Position numbers and translations under genes: made by a program. A stretch of DNA of 49,586 nucleotides from Akkermansia muciniphila (GTDB taxonomy: Bacteria; Verrucomicrobiota; Verrucomicrobiia; Limisphaerales; JADLHS01): positions 1 through 49,586 of the forward strand of contig CAMCWI010000003.1 in the NCBI GenBank assembly GCA_945882065.1. The letters are read 5' to 3'. The notes under the pieces were generated by a model. The model did not search any database and was not told the DNA's origin. It saw only the letters and a list, made by a program, of their open reading frames with translations. Positions 24,787 through 34,468 of the stretch are shown in pieces. Within the stretch, counting starts at the first letter, position 1. Each line of letters opens with the position of its first letter.

Positions 24787-24921
24787 GTGAAGAACAAACT
24801 GACTCAGATCTTCGGCTGGGTGTTTCCGGTGGTGTTCTTCATCTCCCTTGGCAAGTCTCTCCGCGCAGGTCAATTTGCTGCGGCACGCCGCCGGGCCGTC
24901 AAAACACTAATTTCCTATTAG
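24787..24921 (+). CDS. Possible 44-residue membrane peptide (low confidence)
   Basis: From a GTG the frame reads KNKLTQIFGWVFPVVFFISLGK, then a basic tail SLRAGQFAAARRRAVKTLISY. One hydrophobic block with flanking charges is consistent with a single-pass protein, but no Shine-Dalgarno is visible and such frames occur by chance. Listed only because it is too short for usual gene calling. Confidence 0.2.
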   Translation: MKNKLTQIFGWVFPVVFFISLGKSLRAGQFAAARRRAVKTLISY

Positions 24922-25010
24922 CACCGGCCGCGTTGCCGTTAGCCGCCCCATTTTTGGGGTGGGAGCATTTGTCGCTGACGGCAAGGACGAACGGCGAGCA
25001 CCCCGCCAAG

Positions 25011-25099
25011 CGCCACTCGCCCGTGCCCACAATGAAATCGCCCAAGTAACGCAGCCGGAGCGGGTGCGCGCCGCACGGGCCAAGGTTTTAACCGTGGAT
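25011..25099 (+). repeat. 89-bp direct repeat, left copy
   Basis: Matches 26241-26329 at 87 of 89 bases by hand alignment (differences at about 25073 and 25081). Both copies are in the same orientation and lie at the two sides of the toxin-antitoxin genes, 1230 bases apart. Sequence outside the unit is different on both sides. The remaining spacer 24922-25182 contains CCCCATTTTTGGGG at about 24949-24962 and a GGTTG-CTA-CAACC palindrome. Confidence 0.85.
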
Positions 25100-25133
25100 G
25101 ATTCCGATTCAGCCAGTTCGCCGGGCAAAACAC

Positions 25134-25146
25134 GGTTGCTACAACC
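25134..25146. promoter_or_regulatory. GGTTGCTACAACC palindrome before the antitoxin gene
   Basis: Perfect 5-bp arms with a 3-base centre, ending 36 bases upstream of the antitoxin ATG. This is a position where TA autorepressor sites lie, so it is a candidate operator (inference). Confidence 0.35.
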
Positions 25147-25182
25147 TAACGAGTGCTTTACCTTCGGGCCAACAGGTTCGAT

Positions 25183-25404
25183 ATGTCAGACCAAGATATT
25201 CAAAAGCTAGAAAGCCAGTTTCCGGCAATTTCCAGCTCGGCTTTCGCTACCGCGCGTGAACGGGTTTTGAAGTCGGGGCAAAGTGTCTTGCAGTCCGAGA
25301 ACGGCGTTATCTATGAGGTTTTCCCCGATGGCCGGCGCGTGGAAGTGAAACGGATCGATCCGCCCACTCAATTCAAAACCGGGAGCATCTTCACGATCAA
25401 GTGA
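25183..25404 (+). CDS. Putative antitoxin of a zeta-type toxin pair, 73 residues
   Basis: A small protein (MSDQDIQKLESQFPAISSSA onward; later GVIYEVFPDGRRVEVKRI and PTQFKTGSIFTIK) whose stop overlaps the toxin start by four bases (GTGA). The size, order and overlap are those of antitoxins in COG4185/zeta-like modules. No DNA-binding fold is obvious. In the family the small partner masks the toxin's kinase site; this is assumed from position. I prefer the ATG at 25183 to one ten codons upstream, because the shorter start follows a spacer with the palindrome. Confidence 0.65.
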   Translation: MSDQDIQKLESQFPAISSSAFATARERVLKSGQSVLQSENGVIYEVFPDGRRVEVKRIDPPTQFKTGSIFTIK

Positions 25405-26147
25405 GCGCGGCGATTCCACGGCTGCGCATGTTCGCCGGGCCTAATGGTTCAGGCAAAAGCACCTTAAAAACCTATCTACCCGCATCGTTGCTGGGCGTTT
25501 ACCTGAACCCCGATGAGATCGAACAGGAAATCCGGCAGCAGGGCCTGCTTGATTTTGCTGCGTATGGCGTGAGCACGACTGGCGACGATGTAATCCCATT
25601 TTTCAGCACTTCTGAATTTCTAAAGCAAGCCGGTCTTTCGGATGTCGCCAACCGACTTACCTTTGCCGACGGGCGATTGGATTTTTCACAGGTGGAAGTG
25701 AATTCGTATCTGGCCTCGGTCACCAGCGATTTACTTCGGCAGAAACTTCTCGCTCAGAAACTCTCAGTCACATTTGAAACCGTCATGTCGCATCCCAGCA
25801 AGGTGGACATTCTCATTCAAGCACAGGCGGCGGGCTTTCGGACCTATCTCTATTTCGTGGCCACCGACGACTCCGCCATCAACATTTCGCGCGTGCGCAA
25901 CCGGGTGGCACTGAAAGGGCATAATGTGCCAGAAGATAAGATCGTGACTCGCTACCACCGCTCACTGAATTTGTTGGTTAACGCCATCCGATATACTAAC
26001 CGGGCTTACATCTTCGACAATTCCGGGGACAGCAAAGACGGCAAGCAAACCTGGCTGGCGGAAATCACCGAGGGAAAACAGTTGGAATTGAAGACCGACA
26101 AAATCCCTGCGTGGTTCAAGCGGTCAGTGCTGGATAAAATCTGCTAG
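25401..26147 (+). CDS. Zeta toxin family / COG4185 P-loop kinase
   Basis: 248 residues from a GTG that overlaps the antitoxin stop. Walker A GPNGSGKST near residues 13-21, then LNPDEIEQEI (the substrate-side Asp box), SVTFETVMSHPSKVDIL, and VRNRVALKGHNVPEDKIVTRYHRSL, which contains the conserved Arg residues of this kinase subgroup. Zeta toxins phosphorylate UDP-N-acetylglucosamine or a related UDP-sugar and thereby block cell-wall synthesis; COG4185 members are less well studied. Length is typical. Direct repeats of 89 bp surround the pair, suggesting a movable or duplicated cassette. Confidence 0.8.
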   Translation: MSAAIPRLRMFAGPNGSGKSTLKTYLPASLLGVYLNPDEIEQEIRQQGLLDFAAYGVSTTGDDVIPFFSTSEFLKQAGLSDVANRLTFADGRLDFSQVEVNSYLASVTSDLLRQKLLAQKLSVTFETVMSHPSKVDILIQAQAAGFRTYLYFVATDDSAINISRVRNRVALKGHNVPEDKIVTRYHRSLNLLVNAIRYTNRAYIFDNSGDSKDGKQTWLAEITEGKQLELKTDKIPAWFKRSVLDKIC

Positions 26148-26240
26148 CCACTCCGCCCCACCTCGGCTTCTAAGCATTCCAACACCTCGCGCATGAACTT
26201 GGAGTGGATTTTGCCAAGCGGCAACAGCCAGCCCAGCAAC

Positions 26241-26329
26241 CGCCACTCGCCCGTGCCCACAATGAAATCGCCCAAGTAACGCAGCCGGAGCGCGTGCGCG
26301 CCGCACGGGCGAAGGTTTTAACCGTGGAT
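26241..26329 (+). repeat. 89-bp direct repeat, right copy; spacer 26148-26484
   Basis: See the left copy at 25011-25099. The following spacer up to the gcvP end also carries a short palindromic stretch (GCGGCGCTC / GAGCGCT near 26391-26410) and a run of the type TGGCCTGCAACGGCGG. No gene is supported in 26148-26484. Confidence 0.8.
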
Positions 26330-26484
26330 CAGAAGCGCTGAACGCGGATTCCATTCAACGCGAAGTCGTGTCTCTGTCTCCAGCGTTGCAGCGGCGCTCT
26401 GTGAGCGCTGATATTTCTGCATGGCCTGCAACGGCGGTCGTAGACTGCCGCTACAATCCATGTTTCATCTGTGTGGCTCTGTGG

Positions 26485-29334
26485 CTAGGAATAATTCTCC
26501 ATCCCCACGCAGGAGCAAACTGGATTCCGATCTCCAAACACGTTGTCCACCCGAGCTACATGCGGCCAAAACTTGTATTCATGGAGAAACTTCGCGGGGA
26601 ACGCGGCCTGTTCGCGCGTGTAAGGTTTGTTCCAGTTATCCGAGGCAATCATATCCGCAGTATGAGGAGCACCTTTGAGCAAATTGTTCTTAGGATCCAC
26701 TGAACCATTTTCCACGGCGGCCATTTCGGCGTGGATGGAGATCATCGCATCGCAGAAACGGTCGAGTTCGTATTTGGATTCGCTTTCGGTGGGTTCGACC
26801 ATAAGCGTGCCGGCGACGGGCCACGAGAGCGTCGGCGGGTGAAAGCCGTAATCCATCAGCCGCTTCGCCACGTCCTCGGCGGTGACGCTGTGGAACGCGC
26901 GCAGATCGAGGATGCATTCGTGCGCGACGAGGCCGTTGCTGCGGTAGAGCGTCGGGAAATGTTTTTCGAGCCGCTTGGAAATGTAATTCGCGTTGAGGAT
27001 GGCGAACTTCGTCGCTTCGGTCAGCCCGTCCGGGCCCATCATCGCAATATACATCCACGAGACGGTGAGAATGCTCGCGCTGCCCCACGGCGCGGCAGAA
27101 ACCGCCCCGATGGGACTTTCGCCACCGAGATTGATGACGTTGTGGCCGGGCAGAAATTCCACGAGATGTTCCGCCACGCCGATCGGTCCAACGCCCGGTC
27201 CGCCGCCGCCGTGCGGAATACAAAACGTCTTGTGCAGATTCAAATGGCAGACGTCCGCGCCGATGAAGCCGGGGCTGGTGAGGCCGACTTGCGCGTTCAT
27301 GTTCGCGCCGTCCATGTAAACCTGGCCGCCGTTCGCGTGGATGATGTCGCAAATCTCGCGGATGGTTTCCTCGAACACGCCGTGCGTGGACGGATAGGTG
27401 ATCATCAGACACGAGAGATCGGCCTTGTGCGCCTCGGCTTTCGCGCGCAGGTCGGCGACGTCAATGTTGCCGTTGGTGTCGCATGCGACGGCGACGACTT
27501 TCATGCTGGCCATGACGGCGCTGGCGGGATTCGTGCCGTGCGCGGAGGTGGGAATGAGACAAACGTTACGATGCGTGTCGCCGCGCGATTCGTGATAGGC
27601 GCGGATGACGAGCAACCCGGCGTATTCGCCCTGCGAACCGGCGTTGGGCTGGAGGGAAATGCCGGCGAACCCGGTGATCTCCGCGAGCCAGGTTTCAACT
27701 TGCTCAAACATTTTCTGATAGCCGCGCGTTTGTTTGATCGGCGCGAACGGATGAATCTTGGCGAACTCCGGCCACGACACAGGGAACATTTCCGCCGCCG
27801 CGTTGAGCTTCATGGTGCACGAGCCGAGCGGAATCATCGAAGCCGTGAGCGAGAGATCGCGCGATTCGAGCCGCTTGATGTAGCGGAGCATCTCCGTTTC
27901 GCTATGATACGAATTGAAGACCTTGTGTTGAAGGAAGTCGGAGATGCGGTCGCAGGCGTGTTGCGTATTGCGTGTTGCGTGTTCAAGCGCGTCCGCCAAG
28001 GTGAAGTCTGGAGCTTTGTCGTTGTTGAAGACTTGCCAGAGTTCGACGACATCGTTTGCGCTGGTGGCTTCATCGAGCGAGATGCCGATGGCCTTGTCGT
28101 CAATGGCGCGGAGATTGATGCGATGCGCTTCGGCGATCTTCAAGATGTCAGCGGACTTCTTGTCGCCAAGATTGATCTTCAACGTATCAAAGCGCGGCGT
28201 GGTGGCGACTTGGCAACCGAGCCGTTCCAGACCGGTGGCCAGAACTTCGGTCAGCGTGTGAACGCGTTGCGCAATCTGCTTCAATCCTTCCGCACCGTAA
28301 TAGCAGGCATAGAGCGAGGCCATGTTCGCGAGCAGTGCCTGCGCTGTGCAGATGTTGCTGGTGGCCTTCTCGCGGCGGATGTGTTGCTCGCGTGTGCCGA
28401 GGGCGAGGCGCAACGCAGGCTTGCCGCGCGCATCTTTGGAGACGCCGACGATCCGTCCGGGCATCTGGCGTTTGAATTCATCGCGCGTGGAGAAGAACGC
28501 GGCGTGCGGTCCACCGTAACCGAGCGGCACGCCGAAGCGTTGCGCACTGCCAACCGCGATGTCCGCGCCGAATTCACCGGGCGGCTTGATGAGCGTGAGT
28601 GCCAGCAGATCGGTCGCGACCGTGACCATCGCGCCAGCGGCGTGAGCTTTTTCCGTGAAGGGTTCGAAATTATGGATCGCACCGAACGTGTCGGGATATT
28701 GAACGAGCGCACCGAAGACCTGGTCGTTGAACTCGAACTTCTCGTGATTGCCGATGACGGCCTCAATGCCCAGCGCCTTGGCGCGAGCAGAGACGACCTC
28801 GATGGTTTGCGGATGGCAGGCTTCCGAGATGAAGAAAACATTCCGTCCATCTTTCAAGCGTGACGACATCGTCATGGCTTCGGCGGCAGCGGTGGCTTCA
28901 TCTAGCATCGAGGCATTCGAGATGTCCAGCCCGGTCAATTCCGTGGCGAGCGTTTGAAAATTCAGCAGCGCTTCGAGTCGGCCTTGGGAAATTTCCGCTT
29001 GGTAAGGTGTGTATGGCGTGTACCAACCGGGATTCTCCAGCACGTTACGCTGGATGACCGGCGGCGTGATCGTGTCGTAGTAACCCATGCCGATGAACGA
29101 ACGGAAAACCTGATTCTGCGCCGCGATGGATTTCAATTCGCGCAGGGCGTCAAACTCGCTCAACGCGGCGGGAAGGTCGAGCGGTTTGCCAAGACGGATT
29201 TGTTTCGGCACGGCGGCATCGGTCAGCGCGTCGAGCGAAGTGTGGGCGAGGAATTTCAATATCTCCGCCGTCTCAGTTATGTTCGGGCCGATGTGGCGGC
29301 GGACGAATTGATCCGGGTGCGACAAGTTTTTCAT
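26485..29334 (-). CDS. gcvP: Glycine dehydrogenase (aminomethyl-transferring), P-protein
   Basis: 949 residues. N-terminal half opens with FVRRHIGPN and contains the Rossmann-like fold of the P1 part ([40 protein letters not shown]); C-terminal half has [11 protein letters not shown] and the PLP-binding lysine in [25 protein letters not shown]. This is the single-chain P protein; it decarboxylates glycine and passes the aminomethyl group to lipoyl GcvH. The start is uncertain: ATG 29334 gives the usual short lead before FVRRHIG, while ATG 29364 would add ten residues. The gcvT gene lies 18 kb away, and gcvH is not in the window. A broken second copy is at 17346-17600. Confidence 0.95.
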   Translation of the reverse strand: MKNLSHPDQFVRRHIGPNITETAEILKFLAHTSLDALTDAAVPKQIRLGKPLDLPAALSEFDALRELKSIAAQNQVFRSFIGMGYYDTITPPVIQRNVLENPGWYTPYTPYQAEISQGRLEALLNFQTLATELTGLDISNASMLDEATAAAEAMTMSSRLKDGRNVFFISEACHPQTIEVVSARAKALGIEAVIGNHEKFEFNDQVFGALVQYPDTFGAIHNFEPFTEKAHAAGAMVTVATDLLALTLIKPPGEFGADIAVGSAQRFGVPLGYGGPHAAFFSTRDEFKRQMPGRIVGVSKDARGKPALRLALGTREQHIRREKATSNICTAQALLANMASLYACYYGAEGLKQIAQRVHTLTEVLATGLERLGCQVATTPRFDTLKINLGDKKSADILKIAEAHRINLRAIDDKAIGISLDEATSANDVVELWQVFNNDKAPDFTLADALEHATRNTQHACDRISDFLQHKVFNSYHSETEMLRYIKRLESRDLSLTASMIPLGSCTMKLNAAAEMFPVSWPEFAKIHPFAPIKQTRGYQKMFEQVETWLAEITGFAGISLQPNAGSQGEYAGLLVIRAYHESRGDTHRNVCLIPTSAHGTNPASAVMASMKVVAVACDTNGNIDVADLRAKAEAHKADLSCLMITYPSTHGVFEETIREICDIIHANGGQVYMDGANMNAQVGLTSPGFIGADVCHLNLHKTFCIPHGGGGPGVGPIGVAEHLVEFLPGHNVINLGGESPIGAVSAAPWGSASILTVSWMYIAMMGPDGLTEATKFAILNANYISKRLEKHFPTLYRSNGLVAHECILDLRAFHSVTAEDVAKRLMDYGFHPPTLSWPVAGTLMVEPTESESKYELDRFCDAMISIHAEMAAVENGSVDPKNNLLKGAPHTADMIASDNWNKPYTREQAAFPAKFLHEYKFWPHVARVDNVFGDRNPVCSCVGMENYS

Positions 29335-29493
29335 GTTTGATTGCTGCGCGTCTGAAAAAGACATGGAGGGAAGATTAGCGGGCGCGATGGGCGCGGGCAA
29401 AAAGAATCAGAAGTGTTTTTGAGGGGTATGAAAGGAAAAGGCCCTCACTATTGCCTGATTGCCGAGGGCAGGGCGGGTATTTAGGCTTGGGGC

Positions 29494-29910
29494 ATGAGTT
29501 CGTTTGCAGTCAGCATTGAAAAGGAAGCTCAACTTGCCCAGCGCATGACTGTGTTGGGCGTGCGTGAGGCGGATATCGAGGAGTCGTTCGTGCGGTCGGG
29601 CGGACATGGCGGGCAAAACGTGAACAAGGTTTCCACCTGCGTGATGCTCATGCATCGTCCGACGGGTTTGCAGGTGAAATGTCAGACGACGCGGCAGCAG
29701 GGGTTGAATCGTTTCATGGCGCGGCATGTGTTGCTGGACAAGATTGCGGCGCAACGTCAGGCGCAGGTCAAAGCGGAGCGAGATCGTGTGGAGAAGTTGC
29801 GTCGCTCGAAACGCAAACGGTCAAAGGGAGCAAAGGAGCGGATACTCGCAGACAAGTCACGTCACTCGGCGAAGAAGTCTTCCCGACGTGGGAAGTTTTC
29901 TGACGATTAA
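29494..29910 (+). CDS. Peptide chain release factor-like protein (RF-1 domain, ArfB/YaeJ-like)
   Basis: 138 residues. The core is an RF-1 catalytic domain with the GGQ loop at 39-41 inside [17 protein letters not shown], preceded by EADIEESF. The C-terminal 50 residues are Lys/Arg-rich ([31 protein letters not shown]), as in stalled-ribosome rescue factors ArfB/YaeJ and the related mitochondrial protein. The GGQ glutamine triggers hydrolysis of peptidyl-tRNA on the ribosome, and the basic tail enters the empty mRNA channel. It lacks the codon-recognition domains of RF1/RF2. It is divergent from gcvP, with a spacer of 159 bases. Confidence 0.88.
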   Translation: MSSFAVSIEKEAQLAQRMTVLGVREADIEESFVRSGGHGGQNVNKVSTCVMLMHRPTGLQVKCQTTRQQGLNRFMARHVLLDKIAAQRQAQVKAERDRVEKLRRSKRKRSKGAKERILADKSRHSAKKSSRRGKFSDD

Positions 29911-29944
29911 GTTTTGGGACGAGAGCGGGATAGCCGTTCGCCGG

Positions 29945-31756
29945 TCACTTCGTAAATTTTCCAGCCAGCAATTCCGCGATGTCCTCGATCTCAAGGAATC
30001 CGTGCAATTGCCGGATACGCGTGGGATGGCGCATTTTGCGGAGCGCCTTGGCTTCGATCTGGCGGATGCGCTCGCGGGTGACGCGAAATTGTTTCCCGAC
30101 TTCTTCGAGTGTGCGCGCGTAGCCATCACCAATGCCGAAGCGGAGTTCGAGGACTTTACGTTCGCGTTCGTTGAGGCTGGAGAGAACGTCGGTGAGTTTG
30201 TCCTTGAGCAGGGCAAAGCTCGTGATGTCTATCGGGTTCTCGGAGTTTTTATCTTCGATAAAGTCGGCGAGGCTGGTGTCGTCCCCATCGCCGACGGGAG
30301 ATTGGAGGGAGATGGGTTGTTGCGCCATCTTCAGAACTGCGCGAACGCGTTCCACGGGATATGCCATTTCTTCTGAAAGTTCCTCGGCCGTGGGTTCGCG
30401 TCCAAAATCCTGGAGTAATCGTTTCTGGGACCGAATTACCTTGTTGATCACCTCGATCATGTGAACGGGAATGCGGATGGTGCGGGACTGGTCGGCAATG
30501 GCGCGTGTGACGGCCTGACGAATCCACCAGGTGGCGTAGGTGGAAAATTTGTAGCCGCGCTTGTACTCGAATTTCTCAACGGCTTTCATTAGTCCCATGT
30601 TGCCTTCCTGGATGAGGTCGAGGAAGGACATGCCGCGATTGGTGTATCTCTTGGCGATGGAGATGACGAGGCGGAGGTTTGCTTCCACCATTTCAGTCTT
30701 GGCCTGGTTGGCGAGTGCGGTGAAATGATTGATGCTGCGATGAGCTTCGGTGAAATCCTTGGTGGACATGCGGACAAATTCTTCTAGGACTCGAATCTTG
30801 CTTTCTTCGATCTCACTCTCCGATACGTGGCCAGCGGCGTGCGAATGATGTTTGTGTTCTTTTACAAGATGGAGGCTGCACTGGAATTTGTCGTGGATGT
30901 TTTCCGCGACGAGTACCATTTCTTCAATGACTTTGTGTTTGAAGAAGAATTTGCCGAATGACGCCTGAAGTTTGGCGTCGAGTTTTTTGAAAACATTGAC
31001 AGCTCGTGTGCGGGTGTCGCTGTTTTTTGCATCGCGAGCGGCATTGAATTGTTCGTCCACCTGCTGATCCAGATTGCGGACGGTTTTCATCAGCGTGTGG
31101 AGCGATTTCAGATAGCTTTCGCGGCTGTTGATCTTTTGATCCACGACCACGCGGTCGAATCGCTCGCGGGGAGGTTCGGCTGTGAGCTTTTCGGCGAGTG
31201 CGACATGTTCCTTGGCGGTGAATCCGAGGCAGTAAATGATGCGTTGGACTTCCTGTTCCGCGTCTTCGATACGTTTCGAGATTTCCACTTCTTGCTGGCG
31301 CGTGAGCAGGGGGACGAGTCCCATCTGTTTGAGGTACATCCGCACGGGATCATCCAGTAAGTCGAGCCGGTCTTTCTCGTCTTCTTCCTTGTCTAGCTGG
31401 GGGGATTGATCTGCTTCTGCATGGTCAACAATATTAATCTCAAGTCCGCGCAGTTTGATAAACACTTCATCAATGTCGTTCGCAGTGACCACACTGTCCG
31501 GTAGCGCATCGTTGATGTCGGAGTAGGTGAGGTGACCTTGTTCGCGTGACAGACGGATGAGTTCCTTGACCTTCTCAGCGATGTCAGCGGGGGTGGACTG
31601 TGTCAAAGGTGCAATGCGGTGGGAATGATCCTGATCGGCGTGGTGAAGTCTGTTGTCTCCATTGGTGTGAGGGGAATCCGCGATGACGCACGGAGTTCTG
31701 TTGAGCTTTTGCATCTTGGCCTTCGGGACTGATGCACACAAATTGCTCTTACGCAT
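29945..31756 (-). CDS. rpoD: Primary sigma-70 factor (RpoD family)
   Basis: 603 residues. Sigma 1.1-like N-terminus ([25 protein letters not shown]), region 1.2 ([20 protein letters not shown]), a non-conserved region (about 180-330), regions 2.1-2.4 ([78 protein letters not shown], quoted here in parts as seen), region 3 and region 4.2 ([28 protein letters not shown]). The full set of conserved regions marks a housekeeping sigma factor and not an alternative one. The start is uncertain: ATG 31756 or 31714. The reading frame is single-gene, between the rescue factor and polysaccharide export genes. Confidence 0.95.
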   Translation of the reverse strand: MRKSNLCASVPKAKMQKLNRTPCVIADSPHTNGDNRLHHADQDHSHRIAPLTQSTPADIAEKVKELIRLSREQGHLTYSDINDALPDSVVTANDIDEVFIKLRGLEINIVDHAEADQSPQLDKEEDEKDRLDLLDDPVRMYLKQMGLVPLLTRQQEVEISKRIEDAEQEVQRIIYCLGFTAKEHVALAEKLTAEPPRERFDRVVVDQKINSRESYLKSLHTLMKTVRNLDQQVDEQFNAARDAKNSDTRTRAVNVFKKLDAKLQASFGKFFFKHKVIEEMVLVAENIHDKFQCSLHLVKEHKHHSHAAGHVSESEIEESKIRVLEEFVRMSTKDFTEAHRSINHFTALANQAKTEMVEANLRLVISIAKRYTNRGMSFLDLIQEGNMGLMKAVEKFEYKRGYKFSTYATWWIRQAVTRAIADQSRTIRIPVHMIEVINKVIRSQKRLLQDFGREPTAEELSEEMAYPVERVRAVLKMAQQPISLQSPVGDGDDTSLADFIEDKNSENPIDITSFALLKDKLTDVLSSLNERERKVLELRFGIGDGYARTLEEVGKQFRVTRERIRQIEAKALRKMRHPTRIRQLHGFLEIEDIAELLAGKFTK

Positions 31757-32182
31757 AACGAATTAAAAATTATGGCCTTGGTTCAGTGAACTGTGGAACG
31801 CTGGGAAATATGTGGTCGCACTTTCGTGGCGTCAAGCGGTGTAACAAGATATTTACAGAAACGTTTTCAAATTGGAAACACTCGAAGATTTTCAAATAAA
31901 CCCAACGGAAGGCGCGGCATGTTGAATTATCAACATCCAAGCAACAAGCTCCAGAAAGCGGCCCAGCACCAAGCTCTAAGTCAAGTTTCAGGCAAGGTTA
32001 CGATCTAGTAATCTGAATACTGTTTTTCTCCTTCAACAAGCCCGAATTCTGAGCCTCCTGGAGCTTCTCTGGAGCTCGGAGGTTGGTGCTGCCTCTCAGT
32101 CTTTGCATTCACGATCGCTGTGTTTTCTCGACCACTCGCCGAAAACATTGGATATCTACTAGTGTCGGTTAAACCCGGTTTA
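31757..32182. repeat. 426-base spacer with a degenerate inverted repeat (about 31926-32095)
   Basis: Left half: CAACATCCAAGCAACAAGCTCCAG and CAGCACCAAGCTCT (in separate words); right half: CTGGAGCTTCTCTGGAGCTC and GGTTGGTGCTG. The words CAAGCTCC/GGAGCTT and CACCAAGC/GCTTGGTG also build the repeat at 40734-40850, so both spacers carry the same family, here more decayed. Otherwise no gene is visible. Confidence 0.55.
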
Positions 32183-33250
32183 TCAGTTGCCCACCGGAAC
32201 GGATACCCCAACGCGGGCACCACCGAATGCATTCACACCTTCGTTGGCAGCGACCGTGTTCACAAACGTGGACAGGATGCTGTCCATGTAGCGGGTTATC
32301 GCCCGGTAAGGCGAGTAGGGCACGAAAACGATGTCATGCGGTTCAAGCATGATGTCGCCAGCTTTTCCGTTGATGATGTCGTTGTAGTCCACAATTGCCA
32401 TCTGGGGCGATGTTAATGATCCGCGCACGATGGCGACCTGTGAGATAAACGCGTTGGGTAGCGGCCCACCGCCTGCCGCGATGGCGGCAATCAGAGTCGG
32501 ATGCTCGGACAACGTCATGGTGCGAGGTGTTCTCACGGCACCGAACAGGTAGATTTCCCGTTGGGCGCCAGACGGCACATAAACGAAGTCATCCGGCTTG
32601 AGGTAAATGTTCTGTGACATGTCGCCCTGTTCGACCAAGCGATGAAAGTCCACGGGCAACGTCTGTCCACTGCGGATCACGAACGCGTGACGCAGGTCGG
32701 CAATTTCCACTGTGGCCGTGGCACTCGCGGCTCTGCGCGTGCCGCCTGCGAGCGACATGGCTTCGAGCAGCGTGATGGGTGACGCAGTCGGGTAGGTGCC
32801 GGGTTGCTGGATCGAACCCAACATCCAGATGTGTTTGCTGCCAACCGCGCGGAGTGTCACTGACACTTGAGATCCGGTCACGAACGCGTCGAGTTCTTTT
32901 TCGAGCAAACGTTTTGTCTGGCCGACGGTCAATCCCCACACATCCAGTCCGGGCAGCAGATCAAAATAAACTTTTCCATCCGGGCCGACGGTCATATCCG
33001 CACGAGAAGTTGTGCGGCCCAAAACCTCCGCTTGAATCTGATCGCCCGGTCCGAGCGTGAACAGTTCGCGGTCAGGTTGCAACAGGGCGGGATCGAGTTG
33101 TCTGCCGAGGGTCAAGCCTGCCGCTGAGTTGGAGAAGACGCCAGTGGCGCGCGGGTTGAAGCGCGGAGCGTCGCTGTGACTTGGCGACTGGCAACCCGTG
33201 AGCCATGCCAGCGCGAGACTGATGCCGCAGAGAGAGAATGTTTTCTTCAT
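32183..33250 (-). CDS. Polysaccharide biosynthesis/export protein (Wza-type), lipoprotein
   Basis: 355 residues. The N-terminus (MKKTFSLCGISLALAWLTGCQSP) has a lipoprotein signal with LTGC as the lipobox, so it is attached to a membrane. The Poly_export domain starts at ELFTLGPGDQIQAEVLG, followed by two or three SLBB-type repeats (HIWMLGSIQQPGTYP and EIYLFGAVRTPRTMT). Wza-like proteins form the outer-membrane channel for capsule or exopolysaccharide. The start overlaps the previous gene's stop (ATGA at 33247-33250), so both come from one operon. The polymerase, flippase and tyrosine kinase partners are not in the window. Confidence 0.85.
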   Translation of the reverse strand: MKKTFSLCGISLALAWLTGCQSPSHSDAPRFNPRATGVFSNSAAGLTLGRQLDPALLQPDRELFTLGPGDQIQAEVLGRTTSRADMTVGPDGKVYFDLLPGLDVWGLTVGQTKRLLEKELDAFVTGSQVSVTLRAVGSKHIWMLGSIQQPGTYPTASPITLLEAMSLAGGTRRAASATATVEIADLRHAFVIRSGQTLPVDFHRLVEQGDMSQNIYLKPDDFVYVPSGAQREIYLFGAVRTPRTMTLSEHPTLIAAIAAGGGPLPNAFISQVAIVRGSLTSPQMAIVDYNDIINGKAGDIMLEPHDIVFVPYSPYRAITRYMDSILSTFVNTVAANEGVNAFGGARVGVSVPVGN

Positions 33251-34311
33251 GGATTTACGATGGGTGAAGTGATGAATGGCCCGACGTGTTGTCCCGTCCA
33301 CGTCACGAGAGCGGCTTGGATGAATGAGAGCGTGGCGCTATCAAGAATCTCTTCTGCTCGCGCCCACGGACGACGAGCCACGTATACGATGTCCTTTGGC
33401 TCAAGTCTGAAATCAGGTTTCTCGCCCGCAAGGATCGCCTTGGCGTCCACGATGTAAGTCTCAGGAGAATCCAGCGAGCCACGCACCACAAGCACACGGC
33501 TTTGATACGCTTTGTCTGCGAATCCACCGCGTGAAGTGATCGCGCTGATGAGCGTGGCGTTCTGCGAATACGGAACAACTCCCTGACCCGCAACTGCGCC
33601 CACGACGAATATCTGATTTGCTGACGATGACGGGAAATAAATATAATCGTCAGGCTCAATGGCGACATTTTGGCTGAGATCGCCTTGCTGAAACAGTTTC
33701 ACGAAATCCACCTTCAATCGCTTGCCGCCACGCATGACAAAGCTGTGCGAGAGATCGGCGAGTTCCACCGTGTTTTGTTCGAACATGCCCGTCTCAAGTC
33801 CGCCAGCTTGCGCGATGGCTTCGATCATCGTCGTGGGGCGTTCCAGTTGGAACACGCCTTTGCGGGCGACGGCGCCGAGCAGGTAAAACTTTTTGCTGCG
33901 GTAGCTGCCGGGCGTGATGATGGTGCGAGGGTTGTTATAAAATTTTCCAAGCTCGGCATCGAATTGTGCGCGCAACTCATCAATCGTCATCCCGGTTGCC
34001 GTCACATCTTCCGCCTGCAAAAATGTCACGCGTCCGTCCGGGCCAATCACGACATCGCGCTTCACTGTGTCTGGCTGGTTGTAGAGGGTGAAGTTCAGAG
34101 TGTCACCAGGGCCGAGAGTCAGACGACGTTGCCAGTTCGCGCGGGATTCAGGCGACGAGGTTGCGAAGAGTTGCTTGGGTGTGGCCGGTGTTGGAGCGGT
34201 TGCGATAGCATCTACGGCGGCCGCCGTCGCGGGTGTCGCCTCCTGTGAGTAAATGGTTGTCGTCGCGAGTGCAGTAAGCAGCAAGACTGTCGTCCGTAAT
34301 CGTTTTTTCAT
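33247..34311 (-). CDS. Polysaccharide biosynthesis/export protein (Wza-type), second paralogue
   Basis: 354 residues with a signal peptide (MKKRLRTTVLLLTALATTTIYSQ) but no lipobox Cys. The export domain begins at RRLTLGPGDTLNFTLYNQPD; SLBB-like repeats are FYLLGAVARKGVFQL and IFVVGAVAGQGVVPY. It is clearly homologous to the downstream lipoprotein paralogue (same PDGRVTF/PDGKVYF and DYIYFPS/DFVYVPS blocks), so the pair may form a hetero-oligomer or act in two export routes. It is the first gene of the two-gene operon, upstream of which (34312-34468) I see nothing but spacer. Start ATG 34311 is preferred to ATG 34347, because it gives the signal peptide. Confidence 0.85.
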   Translation of the reverse strand: MKKRLRTTVLLLTALATTTIYSQEATPATAAAVDAIATAPTPATPKQLFATSSPESRANWQRRLTLGPGDTLNFTLYNQPDTVKRDVVIGPDGRVTFLQAEDVTATGMTIDELRAQFDAELGKFYNNPRTIITPGSYRSKKFYLLGAVARKGVFQLERPTTMIEAIAQAGGLETGMFEQNTVELADLSHSFVMRGGKRLKVDFVKLFQQGDLSQNVAIEPDDYIYFPSSSANQIFVVGAVAGQGVVPYSQNATLISAITSRGGFADKAYQSRVLVVRGSLDSPETYIVDAKAILAGEKPDFRLEPKDIVYVARRPWARAEEILDSATLSFIQAALVTWTGQHVGPFITSPIVNP

Positions 34312-34468
34312 AGTGCAATATGTGCGCTGATCCATTTTGAGATTCAATGCGGCAACCTCCTATCCTTCGGCTTCCAACGGCGCGAAAGACTACGTCTCCC
34401 ATTTCCATTGTGAAACACCAACGAATCCCGACGCGTGTTCCGGGAGATTACCGAACAAGTTGGAAAAG

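Noticed and set aside
25011..26329. Integron attC sites flanking the toxin-antitoxin pair
   Set aside because: The 89-bp repeats do not show paired GTTRRRY/RYYYAAC boxes and no integrase is present; simple direct repeats fit better.
26731..28863. A 710-codon open frame on the + strand opposite gcvP
   Set aside because: It is antisense to the well-supported gcvP frame and is explained by GC-biased codon usage; it is Arg/Val/Asp-rich and shows no domain.
29335..29493. A glycine riboswitch upstream of gcvP
   Set aside because: I looked for the paired glycine aptamer core but found none; a covariance search would decide.
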